Assembly (NCBI RefSeq): GCF_033958435.1
Contig: NC_134137.1
Coordinates: 226,775,501 to 226,839,500, forward strand
From: Carettochelys insculpta
Lineage: Eukaryota; Chordata; Testudines; Carettochelyidae
Reading direction: 5' to 3'
DNA length: 64,000 bases
Shown piece by piece: positions 27,836 to 41,362 of this stretch. Under the pieces are notes generated by a model, which saw nothing but the letters and a program-made list of their open reading frames with translations, was not told the origin of the DNA and made no database searches. Position 1 is the stretch's first letter, and each line of letters opens with the position of its first letter. Position numbers and translations under genes: made by a program.

Positions 27836-28690
27836 TATTTTGTTTCCTTATGTATAACACATTACTGCAGTTTTTCTTTCAAGTTCAAGGAAGCAGCCAG
27901 CAACATGAGTAACTCATAGATGTTAAAAAAAAATTCCAATAAGACAAGTTAATCTCAGCAGATCTGTCTACTAAAATAAGCACTTTTCAAAACTTCAGGC
28001 TATAGGCAAATATGCCTTTACGGGCATCACAAACTTGAGAGTTTTTCAATTGCATTTATTTTATATAAAATGCAGTTCAACTTGCTCTAAGTATACATTT
28101 GCATTTTAAAACCTAGCACATCCCTCTTCCAGTTGTTTTAAAAGTACTTCATCGGCTGACCTTTTGCTAGACGCTAGAGATTTTTCATCATGAGGCTTTT
28201 ATGTAACAGGATTCTCCTCTTAAGTACAAGCACAGCATGAACTACTAGAAAAGTTACAGTTCACTTTCAGTTAGACTGGGTTATCAGACACACTACTTTT
28301 GAGTTTTCTCTTTACTCAGCACCAACCAGTTTCATACATTCACCGTCCCCTCAGAAACCTGATCTACGCTTAACAGTCCTGCAGCACTGAAATATAAAAG
28401 ATCAAGAATTTTTCAAAATAACCATTAACACAACATTCCACAAACACTGTGACTAAAGGTCAGCAACTCAAAACATACTGTTAATTGAATAAACTGTAAA
28501 ATAGATGTTTTCCCCACTACTGTTTTTAAAAAGGAACAAATTACACTGACTACCGGTAGTCTTAACAGTGTGAAACCTGACAATATTCCTGCTACTCTAC
28601 CCACTGACAGCTCCATTTACTAAAACAACAAGCACTTTCAAAATAAAAAAGTGGAAAGAGGAGATGTGATTTACCAGATCAGCACTCTGG
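27836..28690. other. Intronic DNA, nothing recognised
   Basis: AT-rich, no supported repeat or frame. Confidence 0.45.
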
Positions 28691-29401
28691 GGCTACGTCT
28701 ACACATGAAGCCTACATCGAAGTAGCCTATTTCGATGTGGCGACATCGAAATAGGCTATTTCGTTGAGTAACGTCTACACGTCCTCCAGGGCTGGCAACG
28801 TCGATGTTCAACATCGACGTTGGGCAGCACCACATCGAAATAGGCGCTGCGAGGGAACGTCTACACGCCAAAGTAGCACACATCGAAATAAGGGTGCCAG
28901 GCACAGCTGCAGGCAGAGTCACAGGGCAGACTCAACAGCAAGCCGCTCCCTTAAAGGGCCCCTCCCAGACACAGTTGCACTAAACAACACAAGATCCACA
29001 GAGCCGACAACTGGTTGCAGACCCTGTGCCTGCAGCATGGATCCCCAGCTGCAGCAGCAGCAGCCAGAAGCCCTGGGCTAAGGGCTGCTGCCCACGGTGA
29101 CCATAGAGCCCCGCAGGGGCTGGAGAGAGAGCGTCTCTCAACCCCTCAGCTGATGGCCGCCATGGAGGACCCCACTATTTCGAAGTTGCGGGACGCGCAA
29201 CGACTACACGCTCCCTACTTCGACGTTCAACGTCGAAGTAGGGCGCTATTCCCATCCCCTCATGGGGTTAGCGGCTTCGACGTCTCGCCGCCTAACGTCG
29301 ATGTTAACATCGAAATAGCGCCCAACACGTGTAGCCGTGACGGGCGCTATTTCAAAGTTAGTGCCGCTATTTCGAAGTAGCGTGCACGTGTAGACACGGC
29401 T
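28691..29401 (-). mobile_element. Harbinger MITE, internally deleted derivative
   Basis: 711 bp with TIRs GGCTACGTCTACACATG and, from the right, AGCCGTGTCTACACGTG, flanked by TGG on both sides. Bases to about 29085 correspond to the right end of the 13218-17110 element in reverse, including the transposase start (MDPQLQQQQPEALG from 29037). Bases after about 29090 correspond to its left end (GACCATAGAGC, CAGCTGATGGCCGCCATGG). Everything between parental positions of about 13540 and 16717 is missing, so it is non-autonomous and lies in opposite orientation to the larger element. Confidence 0.88.
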
Positions 29402-29640
29402 TGGATTACTAAAAGTGCAATCTATTATATATTTCAGAGTGCGCGTCTGTCTATGCCATGTTTGTTCAAGAATTCCTCAAGCCATAAAAAAACTTACAGA
29501 CTATGAAATTTGGTATGCAGCTTTCTTTTCCCTAACCTAAACCAAGGTCAGGGTTTAGTTGTGCCTCAAAAGCGGGAAATATCTGAAAGCCCAGGATTCC
29601 CCAGAACATGGAAGGAGGGGCACCAATAAGAGGGACAACA
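29402..29640. other. Intronic DNA
   Basis: Short unclassified stretch between the MITE and the GC-rich tract. Confidence 0.4.
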
Positions 29641-30620
29641 TACTTCAGACTCACCACTGGGATCAGTGAGTGCAGGAAACACCCATACTGCAAAGTGACC
29701 ACTGGGGCAACTGCAGCAGGAAAAGAGTGGTCATGGGGAGACAGGACTCTCCACCCAGCCAGGAGAGGTAACAGCCCTTTACCCCAACCCCCCAGTGCTT
29801 GGCACAGAGCAATACGAGAGGGAGCCCTGATGCAACCAGCTCCCTGAAATACTTAACCCCACTCCCAAGACGCTGCGACCATAAATACTGGCCCTGGCCC
29901 GCACAAGCTAATGCCAGAGCCTAGAAAACAGTCCTGGCCCTGGTTCCCCTGCTGTCACTATGCCAGGGCCACAGCTCTTTCCTGCAGCCCCAGTTGGTGG
30001 GCTGGTACAACTCCAGCCCCTGCCCCCCTCCTGCTGGGCTAAGTCAAAAAGTTATAGCCACAACTCCAGCGCCCACCCACCCCCACCTGCCAGCTCCTGC
30101 TCGGCCAGGGGGCTGTGGGAAACAGCCCTGGCCCTGCTAGACTGGGGCAAGGGCAAAAAGAAGTGGCTGCAGCCCCAGTTCAACCCACACACACACCCAC
30201 ACATGCTCCTGCTAAGTCAGAGCTAGGAAAAAAAGCAAAGGCCACACACACCCCTATCCACCCCAAGCAGAACCAGAGGGGTTGGAGTTGGGGAAAAAAG
30301 CCTTGGCCCCAGTCCCTCCCACTGCTGCTGGGCTGCTGAAAAAATGGAGGGCCCCCCACCTCCAGCCAGGCCAGGGGAAAAAAAGCTTTGAACCTGATTT
30401 CAGCCCCCCTGCTGCTGCTGCACTGGGGCCATGGGGAGGGGCTGGGCCATGGGGAGGGGCTGGGTCAGGCCCTGCACGGGGTCGGGGAGGGGCTAGCATG
30501 ATGCTGGGTGAGTTCCACTGGAGACCTGGGCTGGGCCCCATGCTGGCGCTGGCATGGCGCAGGGGGTGGGAGGGAGGTATCTGTTGGGGGCTAGGCCAAG
30601 CCCTGGACAGACGGACATAG
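29641..30620. repeat. GC-rich degenerate tandem repeat
   Basis: Repeated blocks of CTGCTGGG, CCAGCCC(C)TGCC and GGGAAAAAAGCC wording, with unit length varying around 50-90 bp. Several long open frames on both strands are by-products. No promoter or gene is implied. Confidence 0.6.
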
Positions 30621-33385
30621 CAAAACGTACAATATAGGCAGAGTACCAGGCACTCCTCCTCATGAAGCTCAATACTATATGCTATATCATTCCTTAGCCT
30701 TCGCAGATTTGGGGTCAAGTTATTTGGCACAATTGTTAAAGTGGCTGGGACAGTCCTGAGGTATTTTTTTAATCTTGCCCTGGGCAGCTGATGTCACGGC
30801 CAATATTCTGGGAATGCGTGGCAAGAGGAAGTAGCTGGTGGACAGAGAAGCTAAGTTGCTTCTCTTGCTTTCCCAGATCACTTGCCTCACCCTTACTCCC
30901 TGTGGCTGACACTCCCACCCTCTTAGCACCCAGCTCCAGCCGCTCCCTCCCACTGTCACCAGGGAAGGGGGAAGAATAGCTGGAGCAAACTGCTGAGATG
31001 GAGTCAACGAAGTTGCTATTAGACCAGCAAATTTTAGTTGAACCTGGTTCAATCTCTGGGGGCAGGCAGACACGAGGGTCAACAGCCAGCCCTGGTTTAA
31101 GAGAGAGAGAACTCTGGGTAGTAAGGGAAGAATGAAGATGTCAGGAGGAGCCGGGGCTGGCACACAAGTATATAGGATACATACTGGGGAGAATAAGAAC
31201 CAAAAGAACTAAAGAATCCAGGGGCTTGAATAAGTAAAGAAATTGCTACCTTGGATTGGACCAGCTGCAGGACCCCAAGCACCACCTCAGCAGCGACCTG
31301 AGAGTTCAGCAGGTAAATGTGCAGAAGCTCTTGTATGCTCCACCCTCTTCCAACACTTATTGGCAACCAAGCTATGTATGCACAATCTTTATGGAACTGA
31401 GCATCCACAGCTGCAAATATTGGGAAGCAGGACTTCCCATCTGCTGTTCCCAGGTGCAGGAACTGTGAGCAGAGCTATAATTTCAGTGCTCCCAATAATC
31501 CTGCTGCCGGTATCCAGGCAATGCTGAAAAGAAGGAAGCTGTCTCGCTCAAATGCAGAGGAGTAAGTAGTAAGAGAAGGGAGAAAGAAAAGTTGGATTGA
31601 AGGTAAAAGCTCTGGAGGAGGAGAAACCATGGGTACAGACAAAGGAAAAATTGGACAGAAGGGGGCAGGCAGGGGCAAAGGAGCTGTAACAGTGATTCCC
31701 AACCCTTGTGATTTTCATGATATGGGGTTTCAAGAAAATCCTCCTATCTCCTAGATACATGTGCTTAGGAGAGAATCTCAGCTTTCATTTCAAACAAAGT
31801 TTCCAGGACGCCCTGCAGCAGAACGTGAAAAAGAAAAGAAACCGATCCAAGAACACTCCCAAAACCAGAAGACAGATACAAGGAACCGCAATATTATAAA
31901 TGTAAAAATCACGATTATGGAGGGCTCAACTACTGCTTTTCAAACACTTGGGGTGGTACTACTGCTGTGACTCCTAGACCACACTCTTTTTGCAGAGCAT
32001 AGGACAGAATCCATTCTGAGTCAACATTTTTCAGACATCTAACAAATATCTGCTACTCATTAGACAAATGTGGTATCTCCTTGTACTAACAACCTAACTT
32101 CACCACTACCAGTTAGTTCAAGTGGCAAAAGACTGTTGTGGATCTAAGATTTCTAACCTTGCTAACAGCCCATAAGGGAGTCACTTCTTATGCTACATGA
32201 CAAATTAAAATAAGTGATTTCCTGAGCTTTTAAAAAACTCAAATTGAAAAAAAATTAACTGAGAATCAGACAACTTAAATGCACATTTACTGCTGAATGC
32301 TACTCTGTGCAACCTTAATCTTCTTTTAAACATAAGCTTTTTTTAAAATGTCATTTTGTATATTTTGATCATGTCCCGACATTTGCTATCCTCCACCAAA
32401 CCTGATACAGCAGCTATTTTTAATAAAATGGCATATTTTTGCTCACAGTTCAGTTGCTTCATCCCTGAGAGCTCCTTCAGAATGTTTGAATAGATATCAC
32501 CTGGCCCTGTGACTTACTGCTTTTTAGGCTGTCAATTTGTTTCAGGGCCTATTCTTCAGACACCTTGGTCTCCAATAGTAGCTCATCTTTCTTACCAAAA
32601 AAACAGTAGGTATCTCTCAAACATCCTCTGTGTCAAAGACTGATGCAAAGAAATCACATATGATCTCAGAAAGGGCCGGAGTTAAATTTCTGTGGCTCAC
32701 GAATTCTTTATTCCTCTGTGAGAGTCTGCTAATTGTCACAAAGTGTGGTCATGAATTTGTGACTTGGGAGACAAAACCAAGACACAAATCATCTGCATTC
32801 TTTTACAAAGTCAATGGACTTTAATCCCTGGTGGGCTGGGCTGAATCCAGAATTATAATCTACAGATGAAATACACTGAAGTGACAATGCCCTCACTTGA
32901 CACGTATTGGGGCACTGAGTAATTTATAAACAGACAAAAAATGTTTATTTTTTAAAACTATGTTAAGAGAATGTTAAGGTTGCAGTCAAGCATCAAAACA
33001 TAAGGAAGTACCCAAATTAAAGGTATCCTATCCAACCTAAATTCTGCCTTTTTGTATGTATGGTTTACCAGAATGATTTACCACACTCTTTTTACCAACA
33101 TGGATCATGCTCATGTCATACTTCACCTGCGCTATAAGCAAGTGCAATCTGCCAAATGCTGAACAAACAGAACCATTTCTCAAAGTGCAGGAAGTGCTAA
33201 GGTGTAGAGAAGACTTCTGTGAAGTAACCGAGTATGAAAGATCCTTAAAATGAAGTTTTTCATTTGGAGTTGTAGGTTCATTATGAGCGAAAAGTCAAAT
33301 TAAGAGATCATTTCAAAGATATTTGGAAAGTCTGTTAAAAACAAACAAAGTCTGCAGGTTTATTTATAAAGAATTTAACAGAATA
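30621..33385. other. Intronic DNA, nothing firm
   Basis: Mixed composition; weak open frames only. No TIR pair, LINE frame or exon that I can support. Confidence 0.4.
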
Positions 33386-34060
33386 CAGGAGACCCCTGAC
33401 TTACACGATTTTTACTTACGCATTTCTTGCAATAACACAAGTCAAAATCATGAGTAGCAGGGAGCCGTGAACCAGGCTGCAGCCTTGCTCCCATCTCCCC
33501 TCCACTTGTGGGAGCCAGAAAACTGACCAGCGCTGCTGTGCTGGACAGTTTCCTGGTGTTGGTGAGCAGTGGGGAGCCCAGAAGCCGGACTCAGCAGTGC
33601 TGCTCAGTTTCCCAGCTCCCACAACTGGTGGGGAGCCAGGAAACTGACTGGTGCTGCTGCGCCTGATTCCCAGCTCCCCACCACTCACAGAAGCTAAGCA
33701 ACTGACCAGCACTCCTGTGCTGGTCAATTTCCTGGCTCCCAGGAATGGTGGGCAGCTGGGAGCCAGGCCAGCAGCACCAGTCAGTTTCCTGGCTCTCTGC
33801 CATTTGTTGAGAGCCAGGTGCAGCACTACCAGTCAGCTTCCCAGCTCCCTGACCCCTGCGGGAGCCAAGAAACTGACCAGCACTGCTGTGCTTGGCTCTG
33901 GACTCCCTGCTGCTTAGAGGAGCGGGGAGCCAGGCGCAGGCAGAACCAGGGGACACAAAAGCGTCAGGGCCCCTCCCACTTCCGGTCCTGACTTACACAA
34001 TATTTGACTTACGCATGGTTGCCCAGGAACGCAACCTACACATAAATCAGGGGTCTACTG
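33386..34060. mobile_element. Tigger/pogo-type MITE 6
   Basis: TA on both sides (33384-33385, 34061-34062). Ends CAGGAGACCCCTGACTTAC and, from the right, CAGTAGACCCCTGATTTAT. The interior is built from repeated GAGCCAGGAAACTGACC(A) / AGCACTGCTGTGCTGG units on alternating strands, related to those at 27236-27835. Confidence 0.8.
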
Positions 34061-34725
34061 TACTCTTTTTCACCAGTACTTTTGGATAGGACCTTAATAA
34101 ATGCATGTTTGTTTGTTTTTTTAAATTATTAGAGTATATTGTTGAAATTACGCAAAACACTGAACATTTATGTTGACAGTGCACATAGCTAGATGAACAA
34201 ACTCTAAAAACTGATGACAAATGAAATCCTGCTCCTAAGATTCATCAGGGAATCTCAGAAAGTTAACACTTTAAAATCTCATTTATGCTATTTTGGGAAT
34301 CTGGGGGCAATGCACATAAACCTTTTAATATAAAATTTTGTTATCTTCAAATTGTTACACTTTTTTATGAAAACTGTTTCTTTTGCACACTGAACATGTT
34401 CCTGCACATAACTGTTCCCTAGCTTTCTCATGTGTATGAGGCAAATTAGTTAGCTAAACAAAATGCGTAATGAAAAGAAGGTGTAACAGCCATAAACATT
34501 GTAGACGTTAGTATACCAGTAACACTTAGAAAAGACCATTCTCTTGTAGAATGCAATATTAAGAGACAAAAGAATTCATGTGTTTTTTTAAGTTCAAAAC
34601 TAAGAGTTCTGCTCTCACTTTTTATATAAATGTCCACCATAAACAGTGATACATAATATGCCAGAGGTGGGCAGAAGTTATTTAAAACACCATTACTTAC
34701 ACAAAACAACTTTCCAAGTTCATAT
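34061..34725. other. Intronic DNA
   Basis: AT-rich, no supported feature. Confidence 0.45.
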
Positions 34726-36078
34726 TGTGACACTATATACCTGGGGGACGCATCCTGTAACCCCCATATGCCTCATTTTTCTATTATTGTGATATTACAT
34801 ATAAAGCTCACCTTACAAGGTGTCACGGGAAAGGTTATGATTTCCTGAACCTCCTTTCCGTATCTGTATATACACATGATTAAATCATGTGAAGTTATCA
34901 GATTGCTTTGTATGGTTGTCATTAAAACATGCCACAAAGTTGGGGAATCAAATAGATAATAGTGAGAGCAGCTAATGCCCATGTGTGGGGGGGGGTCAAG
35001 CATCTATCAGTCATTGTCCACTGCAAGAAGCCCAAACAAAGGAATTTCCCAGCTTTGCCCGGAAACTCTACAAGGCCCCCAGATATGCCTGGATTTGTGC
35101 TTCCCAAGCACATGGACTGAGGGTATAAAAACGCAACACATCCTTAGTCTTTCTCCTGCCCTTTCATGCTGCAAGCAACACGGACACTCTGAAGACTCCA
35201 AATGAGTGGAAAGATCCAGATTTTAAGGTGAAATCTGTATACTATGGACTATAAATATCCACTGGGGTGAGAAAAACTGCTTTGTCTAGATCAGTGGTTC
35301 CCAATCTGGACTCTGGGGAACCCTGGGAGTCCACAAGAATATTGAAGAGGGTCGGGGGGGTGGGGGGACTATGAATAAAAATGATCATAGAAAATAAGTT
35401 TTAAAAAATTGCAGTTACAATCAATTTTTTTAAAATTAAGTATCTTCCAATAATGTTATTAAATTACTGTCCGAAAAATCTATGTTGTGGTTTCCTTTTT
35501 CATTTAATGAAGTGGCTAGAATTGGCTTCGATGAGCAGATGCGAATAGTTTGGAGGGCATAAGTGGAGGTCTGCACTATTAAAAAATTTGGGAAACTCTG
35601 GTCTAGATGTTGCCCAGTCTCTCAAGGTTGAGAATTCAGACTGTGTTTACATTTTTTCTTTTGGTAACTACTGATGTTTTGCCTAACATTTATGATCACT
35701 TACAGTTTTTTTTGTAATCAGTAGAATTTTTCAGTGTTTATCAGTGAGTTTGCATGCAGTGCTCGGGAAATTGTCACAGGTTTTACAAAAGCTGGTATAT
35801 GTCCACTTTTCTTTGAAGTGTTAAACCCATTAATAGATTAGATGGTATAATCCTGAAGTACAGTCCTGGGAGCTCACGAAGGAATTTGACTGGTGCCTTA
35901 ATCTGAGAGATTCATGTAATCTGGTTACATGCTAGGCTCCACATACAGCTGTCCTGAGCGATTAACAGCATCTAAAGTGGTCACTAGTAAGGCATTGTGA
36001 GAGATGGTCCAGGCTGGAGAGAGTAAAGGGGGCACCGCAGTCACAAAGTCTTAGGCTGCACCCGGGGAGCCTGTCACA
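34726..36078 (+). mobile_element. LTR-like repeat with TATA box, interrupted by a hAT
   Basis: Ends TGTGACA...TGTCACA (TG...CA, as in long terminal repeats). It contains GAGGGTATAAAAACGC at about 35119-35134, a good TATA box, in plus orientation (antisense to GSK3B). Without the hAT insert it is about 1.04 kb. No internal retroviral frame adjoins it, so a solo LTR is one reading. No target duplication was found, so the class is tentative. Confidence 0.45.
35292..35600. mobile_element. hAT-type MITE with perfect 8-bp duplication
   Basis: Ends CAGTGGTTCCCAATC and, from the right, CAGAGTTTCCCAAAT, flanked by GTCTAGAT at 35284-35291 and 35601-35608. Shares AATAATGTT and AGTATCTTCC wording, in reverse, with the copy at 44661-44988. 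Confidence 0.9.
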
Positions 36079-38555
36079 AATGCTTTTAAAAAACACCACC
36101 ATGCTGAGAGTACATAACAGAGTAATAAAAGTACTAAGATAGTACAGCCTATTTCACAGTGAAATCACCTCCATACAATGTACCTTAATTTCCCCACCCT
36201 GTTAGCAAATAAAATCCTTTAAATTTGAACACATACAAGTGCTTTTTAGAATAGTTTTTCATTTTAAATATGAACATGGCTTGCAATTCAATAGCACCCA
36301 AGGAGAAGAAATCTAGGTTCTTGTCAACGTACTGATTGTCTCATATACACTTCAAAACAGATTTCACATTTTCTCTTATTTAGGTCATTCCTGTAGTAAA
36401 GCAGCTAAAAACCCTACTATTACAGATCCCTCCTTCTGCTGAGTTTGATGACTGAAATGGATTCACCTAGCAATTCATGCCACAAGTTCGTATCAGTTTT
36501 ATAAGATGACTAGGAGAATTCTCACAATTATGTAAAATGAAACAAGATGCTTATTTAGTCAAAAATTCCAAAGTGACCTTTTAGGTTATTTATCTATCAC
36601 CTGAAGAGAAGCAAACAACCAGTGTTAACAATTTAGAAAATTGCAGTAGTAAACAGATCACTAAATAACTGATTCAGACAGTACACCTGCCCTGACACAA
36701 ACCATTCTATAAGTAAAGGAGACAAGCTGATTGGACAGCCTTGCCTACACAAGCCAACAAAACCCTACATCCTCAAGCTCTTTCACATTTAGCTTGCCCG
36801 TTTCACTTATGACTGTTCTGTTTGTACCAAATTCCAAATACACGCAGTCATGCTAAAATATATTTTGTATAGATAAGCAGCTAGGTGAAATTGCAAATAT
36901 TTCCACTCTGTGTTCAACTAAAAAGACTGCATACTTTTATTCATATTACCACAGCAGAGTGCACAAAAATATGAGGATTGTCTGCCAATCTAGACTGATG
37001 ACTATCGCAAACATACATTTCTGCAGCTGAGTCTTGACCAACAGATACACCCTTAACGTGCCACAAAAAAACATATTAGCCATTTCCTAAACACTTTACA
37101 GGTTTCAGCTGATCTTGACTCTTCATGAACCAGTGGACCAACTACAAGGCTGTGGTTGAAATGTCTGAATCCTCTGAAGGGGCAGGATGTACTTTCACTC
37201 CAGAGCCAAGTCCTCCGCGTCGCTGCAGCTTTGACAAATACATGCCTTCAACAAAACTTTCCGAAAGAACGGGACAACGTGTGAAATGAGTTTTTAAAAC
37301 ATCTATCTTTTGAAGATATATGGATGCTTACTAATCTCAGCACTTTCGAGTCCAAATGTAAGTTCCATCTCTGCATCCTAGCTTTCTCTTTTAGGCTATT
37401 TTCTTTAACAGTCATTACTGCTATCCCACAGTACCTGACTATGATGGACCATGAGAAGCAAAAAGCCACTGATTTTCTTCTAATGCTTTCCAGATTCCAG
37501 CATGATATAGACACTTAAGTTTGGTCTACACTTAAATATTCACTATTTAAAACATTTGTACCCAAACCTCCACAGTGAGCTTGACCTAACCACTACTATA
37601 GCCGTGACACTGTAGCAGCTGTGGTGTAAATTCAGTGAAGATTTAAGGGTGCACTCTCCATCCATATGAATTACATTATTTCAGATAATTTTCTGTATAT
37701 TAATCAGGAAGTTATTAGCTACGTTGTTCTACAGAACCCCTTAAAAGCACAACACACAGATGAATGGATGAAACTCATATTCCTGCTAGAGCGATGACAA
37801 TTTGACTGGCTGCAAATTCAGAGAGAACAGCAGAGCCTAGATAGCATAGTTACCATCATCTGGATCTTCCCAATTACGGTGCAGGAATGTAAGGTTTCAT
37901 CTTACAAAAGTCACATGCAAGACCCCATGTCTAATTCTGCAGAAGACCCACAATAATTTGACAGCCACAAGGACTGCAGCTCCATTCAGTGCTGGTGAAT
38001 AAGATCTCCAATTTGATGTCCCTAATACTAACTACAGCATGTGTGCCTTACACCTGGGCAGGACTGGCTGGACAACAGCTGTCTGTGCCAAAATCTTGCC
38101 CACTGTTGGCATCACTGGCCGAGGTTCAGCAGCCATAGTGGAATGGCATGCCCCAGCTGATACAGATCATATCAGTGCCTCTAATGCAATAAGTAGTGAT
38201 AAGTCTACATAGCGGACAAGCCAAGAGTCTGGTACCAAGAGGCTGCAGCATACATCTCTGGAGCTCTCAGCACCAAGTGGCAGCTGAGGTCTGAGGCCTG
38301 TTGTATCAAAGAAGCAAGGGCAGTGAATGGAGCTGATTTCAATGGCACCAAGGTTGGGGCTGAATTCCACAGCTGTTTGATAGAAGGAAGTATGAAGAGT
38401 CATGGAATGCTCAGACAAGGCTGGCACTCCACCTCCAGTACCTTCCCCTCCAGTCTGAAGATGCCACTGGAGACTTAGATCACCTAGCAGAACCAGACCT
38501 TCCAGCCTTTAAAACTTGGTGGCTACCTGATTTCTTATGTCTCTTACACAACATG
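36079..38555. other. Intronic DNA, nothing firm
   Basis: AT-rich. A possible short MITE end (AGTTTGGTCTACACTTAAA) lies at about 37519-37537 without a partner. Confidence 0.4.
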
Positions 38556-39732
38556 GTGCCTCTCTTCTCCGTATTTTGCCTGCCCCAGTCTAACCTGTTC
38601 TTTTAAAAAAATCTCTGATGACTGATTCCACGACATCTCCAGGTAACCTGTTCTGATTCTTAATTACCTTACAATTAGAATTTTTCCCCTAAAAGCCAAC
38701 CTGAGTCTCCCTCACCATAAATTAAGCCAACTACCTCTTGTCTAACCCTCAGCAGACATGGAGAACAAATGATCACAAAGGTTATTTTAAAGAGGATTTA
38801 TTTAAAGACTTATGACCCCCTCAGCCTTTCTTCTTTACACTAATAACATGCTCAATTATTTCAAAGCATCATTATTTTCTAAATTTTTTGTTACTCTTCC
38901 CTGTACTCTCAAAGTGTAGCACCCCAAACTGGATAATGTACTCCAGCACTATTCTGCACTGGTAAGGCTGCAGCTAAACAGTTACCTCTTGTGCCTTATA
39001 CACAACAGTATTAATATAACTTAGAACAGCAACACTGGCCTTTTTTCACTACATCACCACCTTAGTGACTCTCAATGTGTGATCCACTATAACCTTCAGA
39101 ACCTTTCCTGCAGTGCTGGTGCCTAGACAGGTTATTCCCCATTCTGTAGTTAAACATTTGATTTTGCTTTCAAGTATATAGTACTTTGCATTTGTCTTTT
39201 GTAAAGCACATCTTACTGATTTTAGGCCACTTCTCTAACTTCTTTAATTCTAATCTAGTCTTCTGAACTGCTAGCAATCTCTCCCACACTGGTATCCACC
39301 CACAAATTTTAAGATCACTCTCCACACACTTAAAGTCATTAATGAAAATATTGACTCGTACTGGACCCATGACAGACCCCTGCAAGGCCTACTAAGTAAG
39401 TACTTCCAGTTCAACAGCAAACCATATCTATTCCAAATATGGTCTTTCAGTCAGTTGCGCACCTACTTTATAATTTCACCCAGACTAGATTTCCCTGGTT
39501 TGCTTATGAGATTGTCATGTGGGGCAGCATCAAAAACCTTGCTGAAGAACATGTGTCTATTTCCTCTCCTATCCATTAGGCTCGTTATCCCATGAAAGAA
39601 GGAAATTAGGTTGGTTTGGCAGGATGTATTTTAGACAACTCCATGATGGCTATTGCTTATTTTATTGGCCTCCAGGTTTAAAAAATTATTTTTTAAAATA
39701 ATTAGTGCCAGTTTATTTCTGGATATCAACAT

Positions 39733-39786
<54 letters not shown>

Positions 39787-39990
39787 CATGTATGGTGTAC
39801 CATGTATGTTGACCCGTATCCAGTCCTCCAAGACTTCAATTATCCTTCTTGAATTCTCAAATATAATAGCCAGTGGTCCAGAGATTTACTCTGGTTCCTT
39901 AGAAACTTTAGGGTGAATTTCATCAGGGTTTCCCGACTTGAATTTATCTAACAATTTATTTTCATTGTCTAGCTAGTGATCCTTTGAATC
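38556..39990 (-). mobile_element. Old CR1 LINE with embedded GT microsatellite
   Basis: Minus-strand remnants of CR1 ORF2 in order: PDEIHPKVSKEPE and LEDWIR (about 39930-39815), FDAAPHDNLISK (about 39530), QGSVMGPVRVNIFINDFK (about 39385) and KCKVLYT (about 39180). Many stops and shifts make it much older than the CR1 at 19.8 kb. The (GT)22 lies within it. Confidence 0.75.
39741..39784. repeat. (GT)22 microsatellite
   Basis: 44 bp of uninterrupted GT. Confidence 0.98.
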
Positions 39991-40882
39991 CTGCAGGGAC
40001 ATAAAAATATGGATCTGCATCAGATCCACATCTGCTGGATACAATGTGCATCTGATCCGCAACCCACTCCCTGCCTTTTATGTGCATCTGCATCCGCATC
40101 TGCAACTTGGCAGTAGCTGGCAATCTCACAGTGCCTCACTATCAAGAGGAGAATCTGTGAGTGTCTGTGTCCTCGTCCTAGGGGTGCTTATCCTGCTCTG
40201 CCCCGTCAGGAACTACTACTGGGAAGCAGAGTCCAAATGCTCCTGCAGGGGAGAGAGTGGTCAGGGCACAGGTGTGTGTCCCACTTTGCCCCACCAAATG
40301 CTTACCAAGGATCAGGGCAAGCATGCATGCCCCAACTCCACTCCCCAGTAAGTTCCTTGCAGGGTGGAGGGCAACGAGCACCTGGGCCCCAGTTAATGGA
40401 GTAGATTTTTGCAGTTTTGCAGAACTCTAGAGAGTCTCTCCTTATTGTTAAGCTGTGCTATGCAACTGGTTACAATTAACTTTCTTAAGTAAGGACTTAA
40501 GTTAAAAAGAAAAACAAGGCAATAAATGCTTTAGCCTTTCTATATGATCCATTATTTGGTCACCTTCTTCATACCAAAGAAGTCTCCAAATACATGCCTT
40601 TCTATGCTGAATGTAAATGCCCCTTATCAAAGGCAATACTGACATCACCCCAGTATGCAACTGTGTATAACTGAATTTTCAAAACAAACTAAGAGATCTG
40701 GAAGTGAACTGAGTTGTAATCTGGTAGGAGGCAACCCTGCACCTCGCTGAGGTATCATGAAAAGGTCTTTTTCAGTTTCCCTTTTTATGTGGCCTTCCTT
40801 AACCAAAGTGCTGAACACCTCCATTATCACTTTCTCTGCACACACCTCCAGTCTGCAAAGGCCCAGCAGTTTATTCTGTTTA
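39991..40882. other. Intronic DNA with short GGATCTGCATC-type repeats
   Basis: The segment 40010-40105 repeats GATCTGCATC/CATCTGATCCGC wording, typical of a decayed repeat. Otherwise nothing recognised. Confidence 0.4.
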
Positions 40883-41362
40883 CATCAAGGTCACAATATT
40901 CGTGAGCTTAACATTTGCAACTTCATCCATTCACGAATGCTGGCCTTTTCTGTGTGGTACCGGCAGACAAAGGGGTCTCACCCAGACCCTCCGTCATGGG
41001 TCCGCCAAAGCCCCCGTTGGCTGTCATTCCAGGTGGGGGTCACGCTCCAGCAGCTGCAGCAGCTCCAGTGGCACTGACATGCCCCACACCACAGCGGTGG
41101 CCACCAGCCCCAGTCCAGCCTATATAAAGTGGGGCGCCTGACACTACCTCCAGCCAGAGGCACTGCCTGGCCACCAATCGACACCCCCCACAGCCCTGCT
41201 GACAGGCTCTTCCTCCCCCTGCTTCTGCACAGAGCTGCGTGGGAGCCCACCGAGTTCTGCTTCCCCCATCTGGGGTAAAATGGGGCAAAATTATATTAAT
41301 GAAATTCAGCCTTTGAGAGAGTTCTCAAAAACCGAACTCTTGTGAATGTTGCGACCTTACTG
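40883..41362. mobile_element. Tigger/pogo-type MITE 7
   Basis: TA on both sides (40881-40882, 41363-41364). Ends CATCAAGGTCACAATATTCG and, from the right, CAGTAAGGTCGCAACATTCA. GC-rich middle. Confidence 0.75.

Noticed and set aside
29960..31163. Several Pro/Gln-rich frames on both strands
   Set aside because: By-products of the GC-rich tandem repeat; no homology recognised.
38167..38427. 86-codon minus frame with weak DIRS-like flavour
   Set aside because: Only vague similarity; no supporting neighbouring domain.
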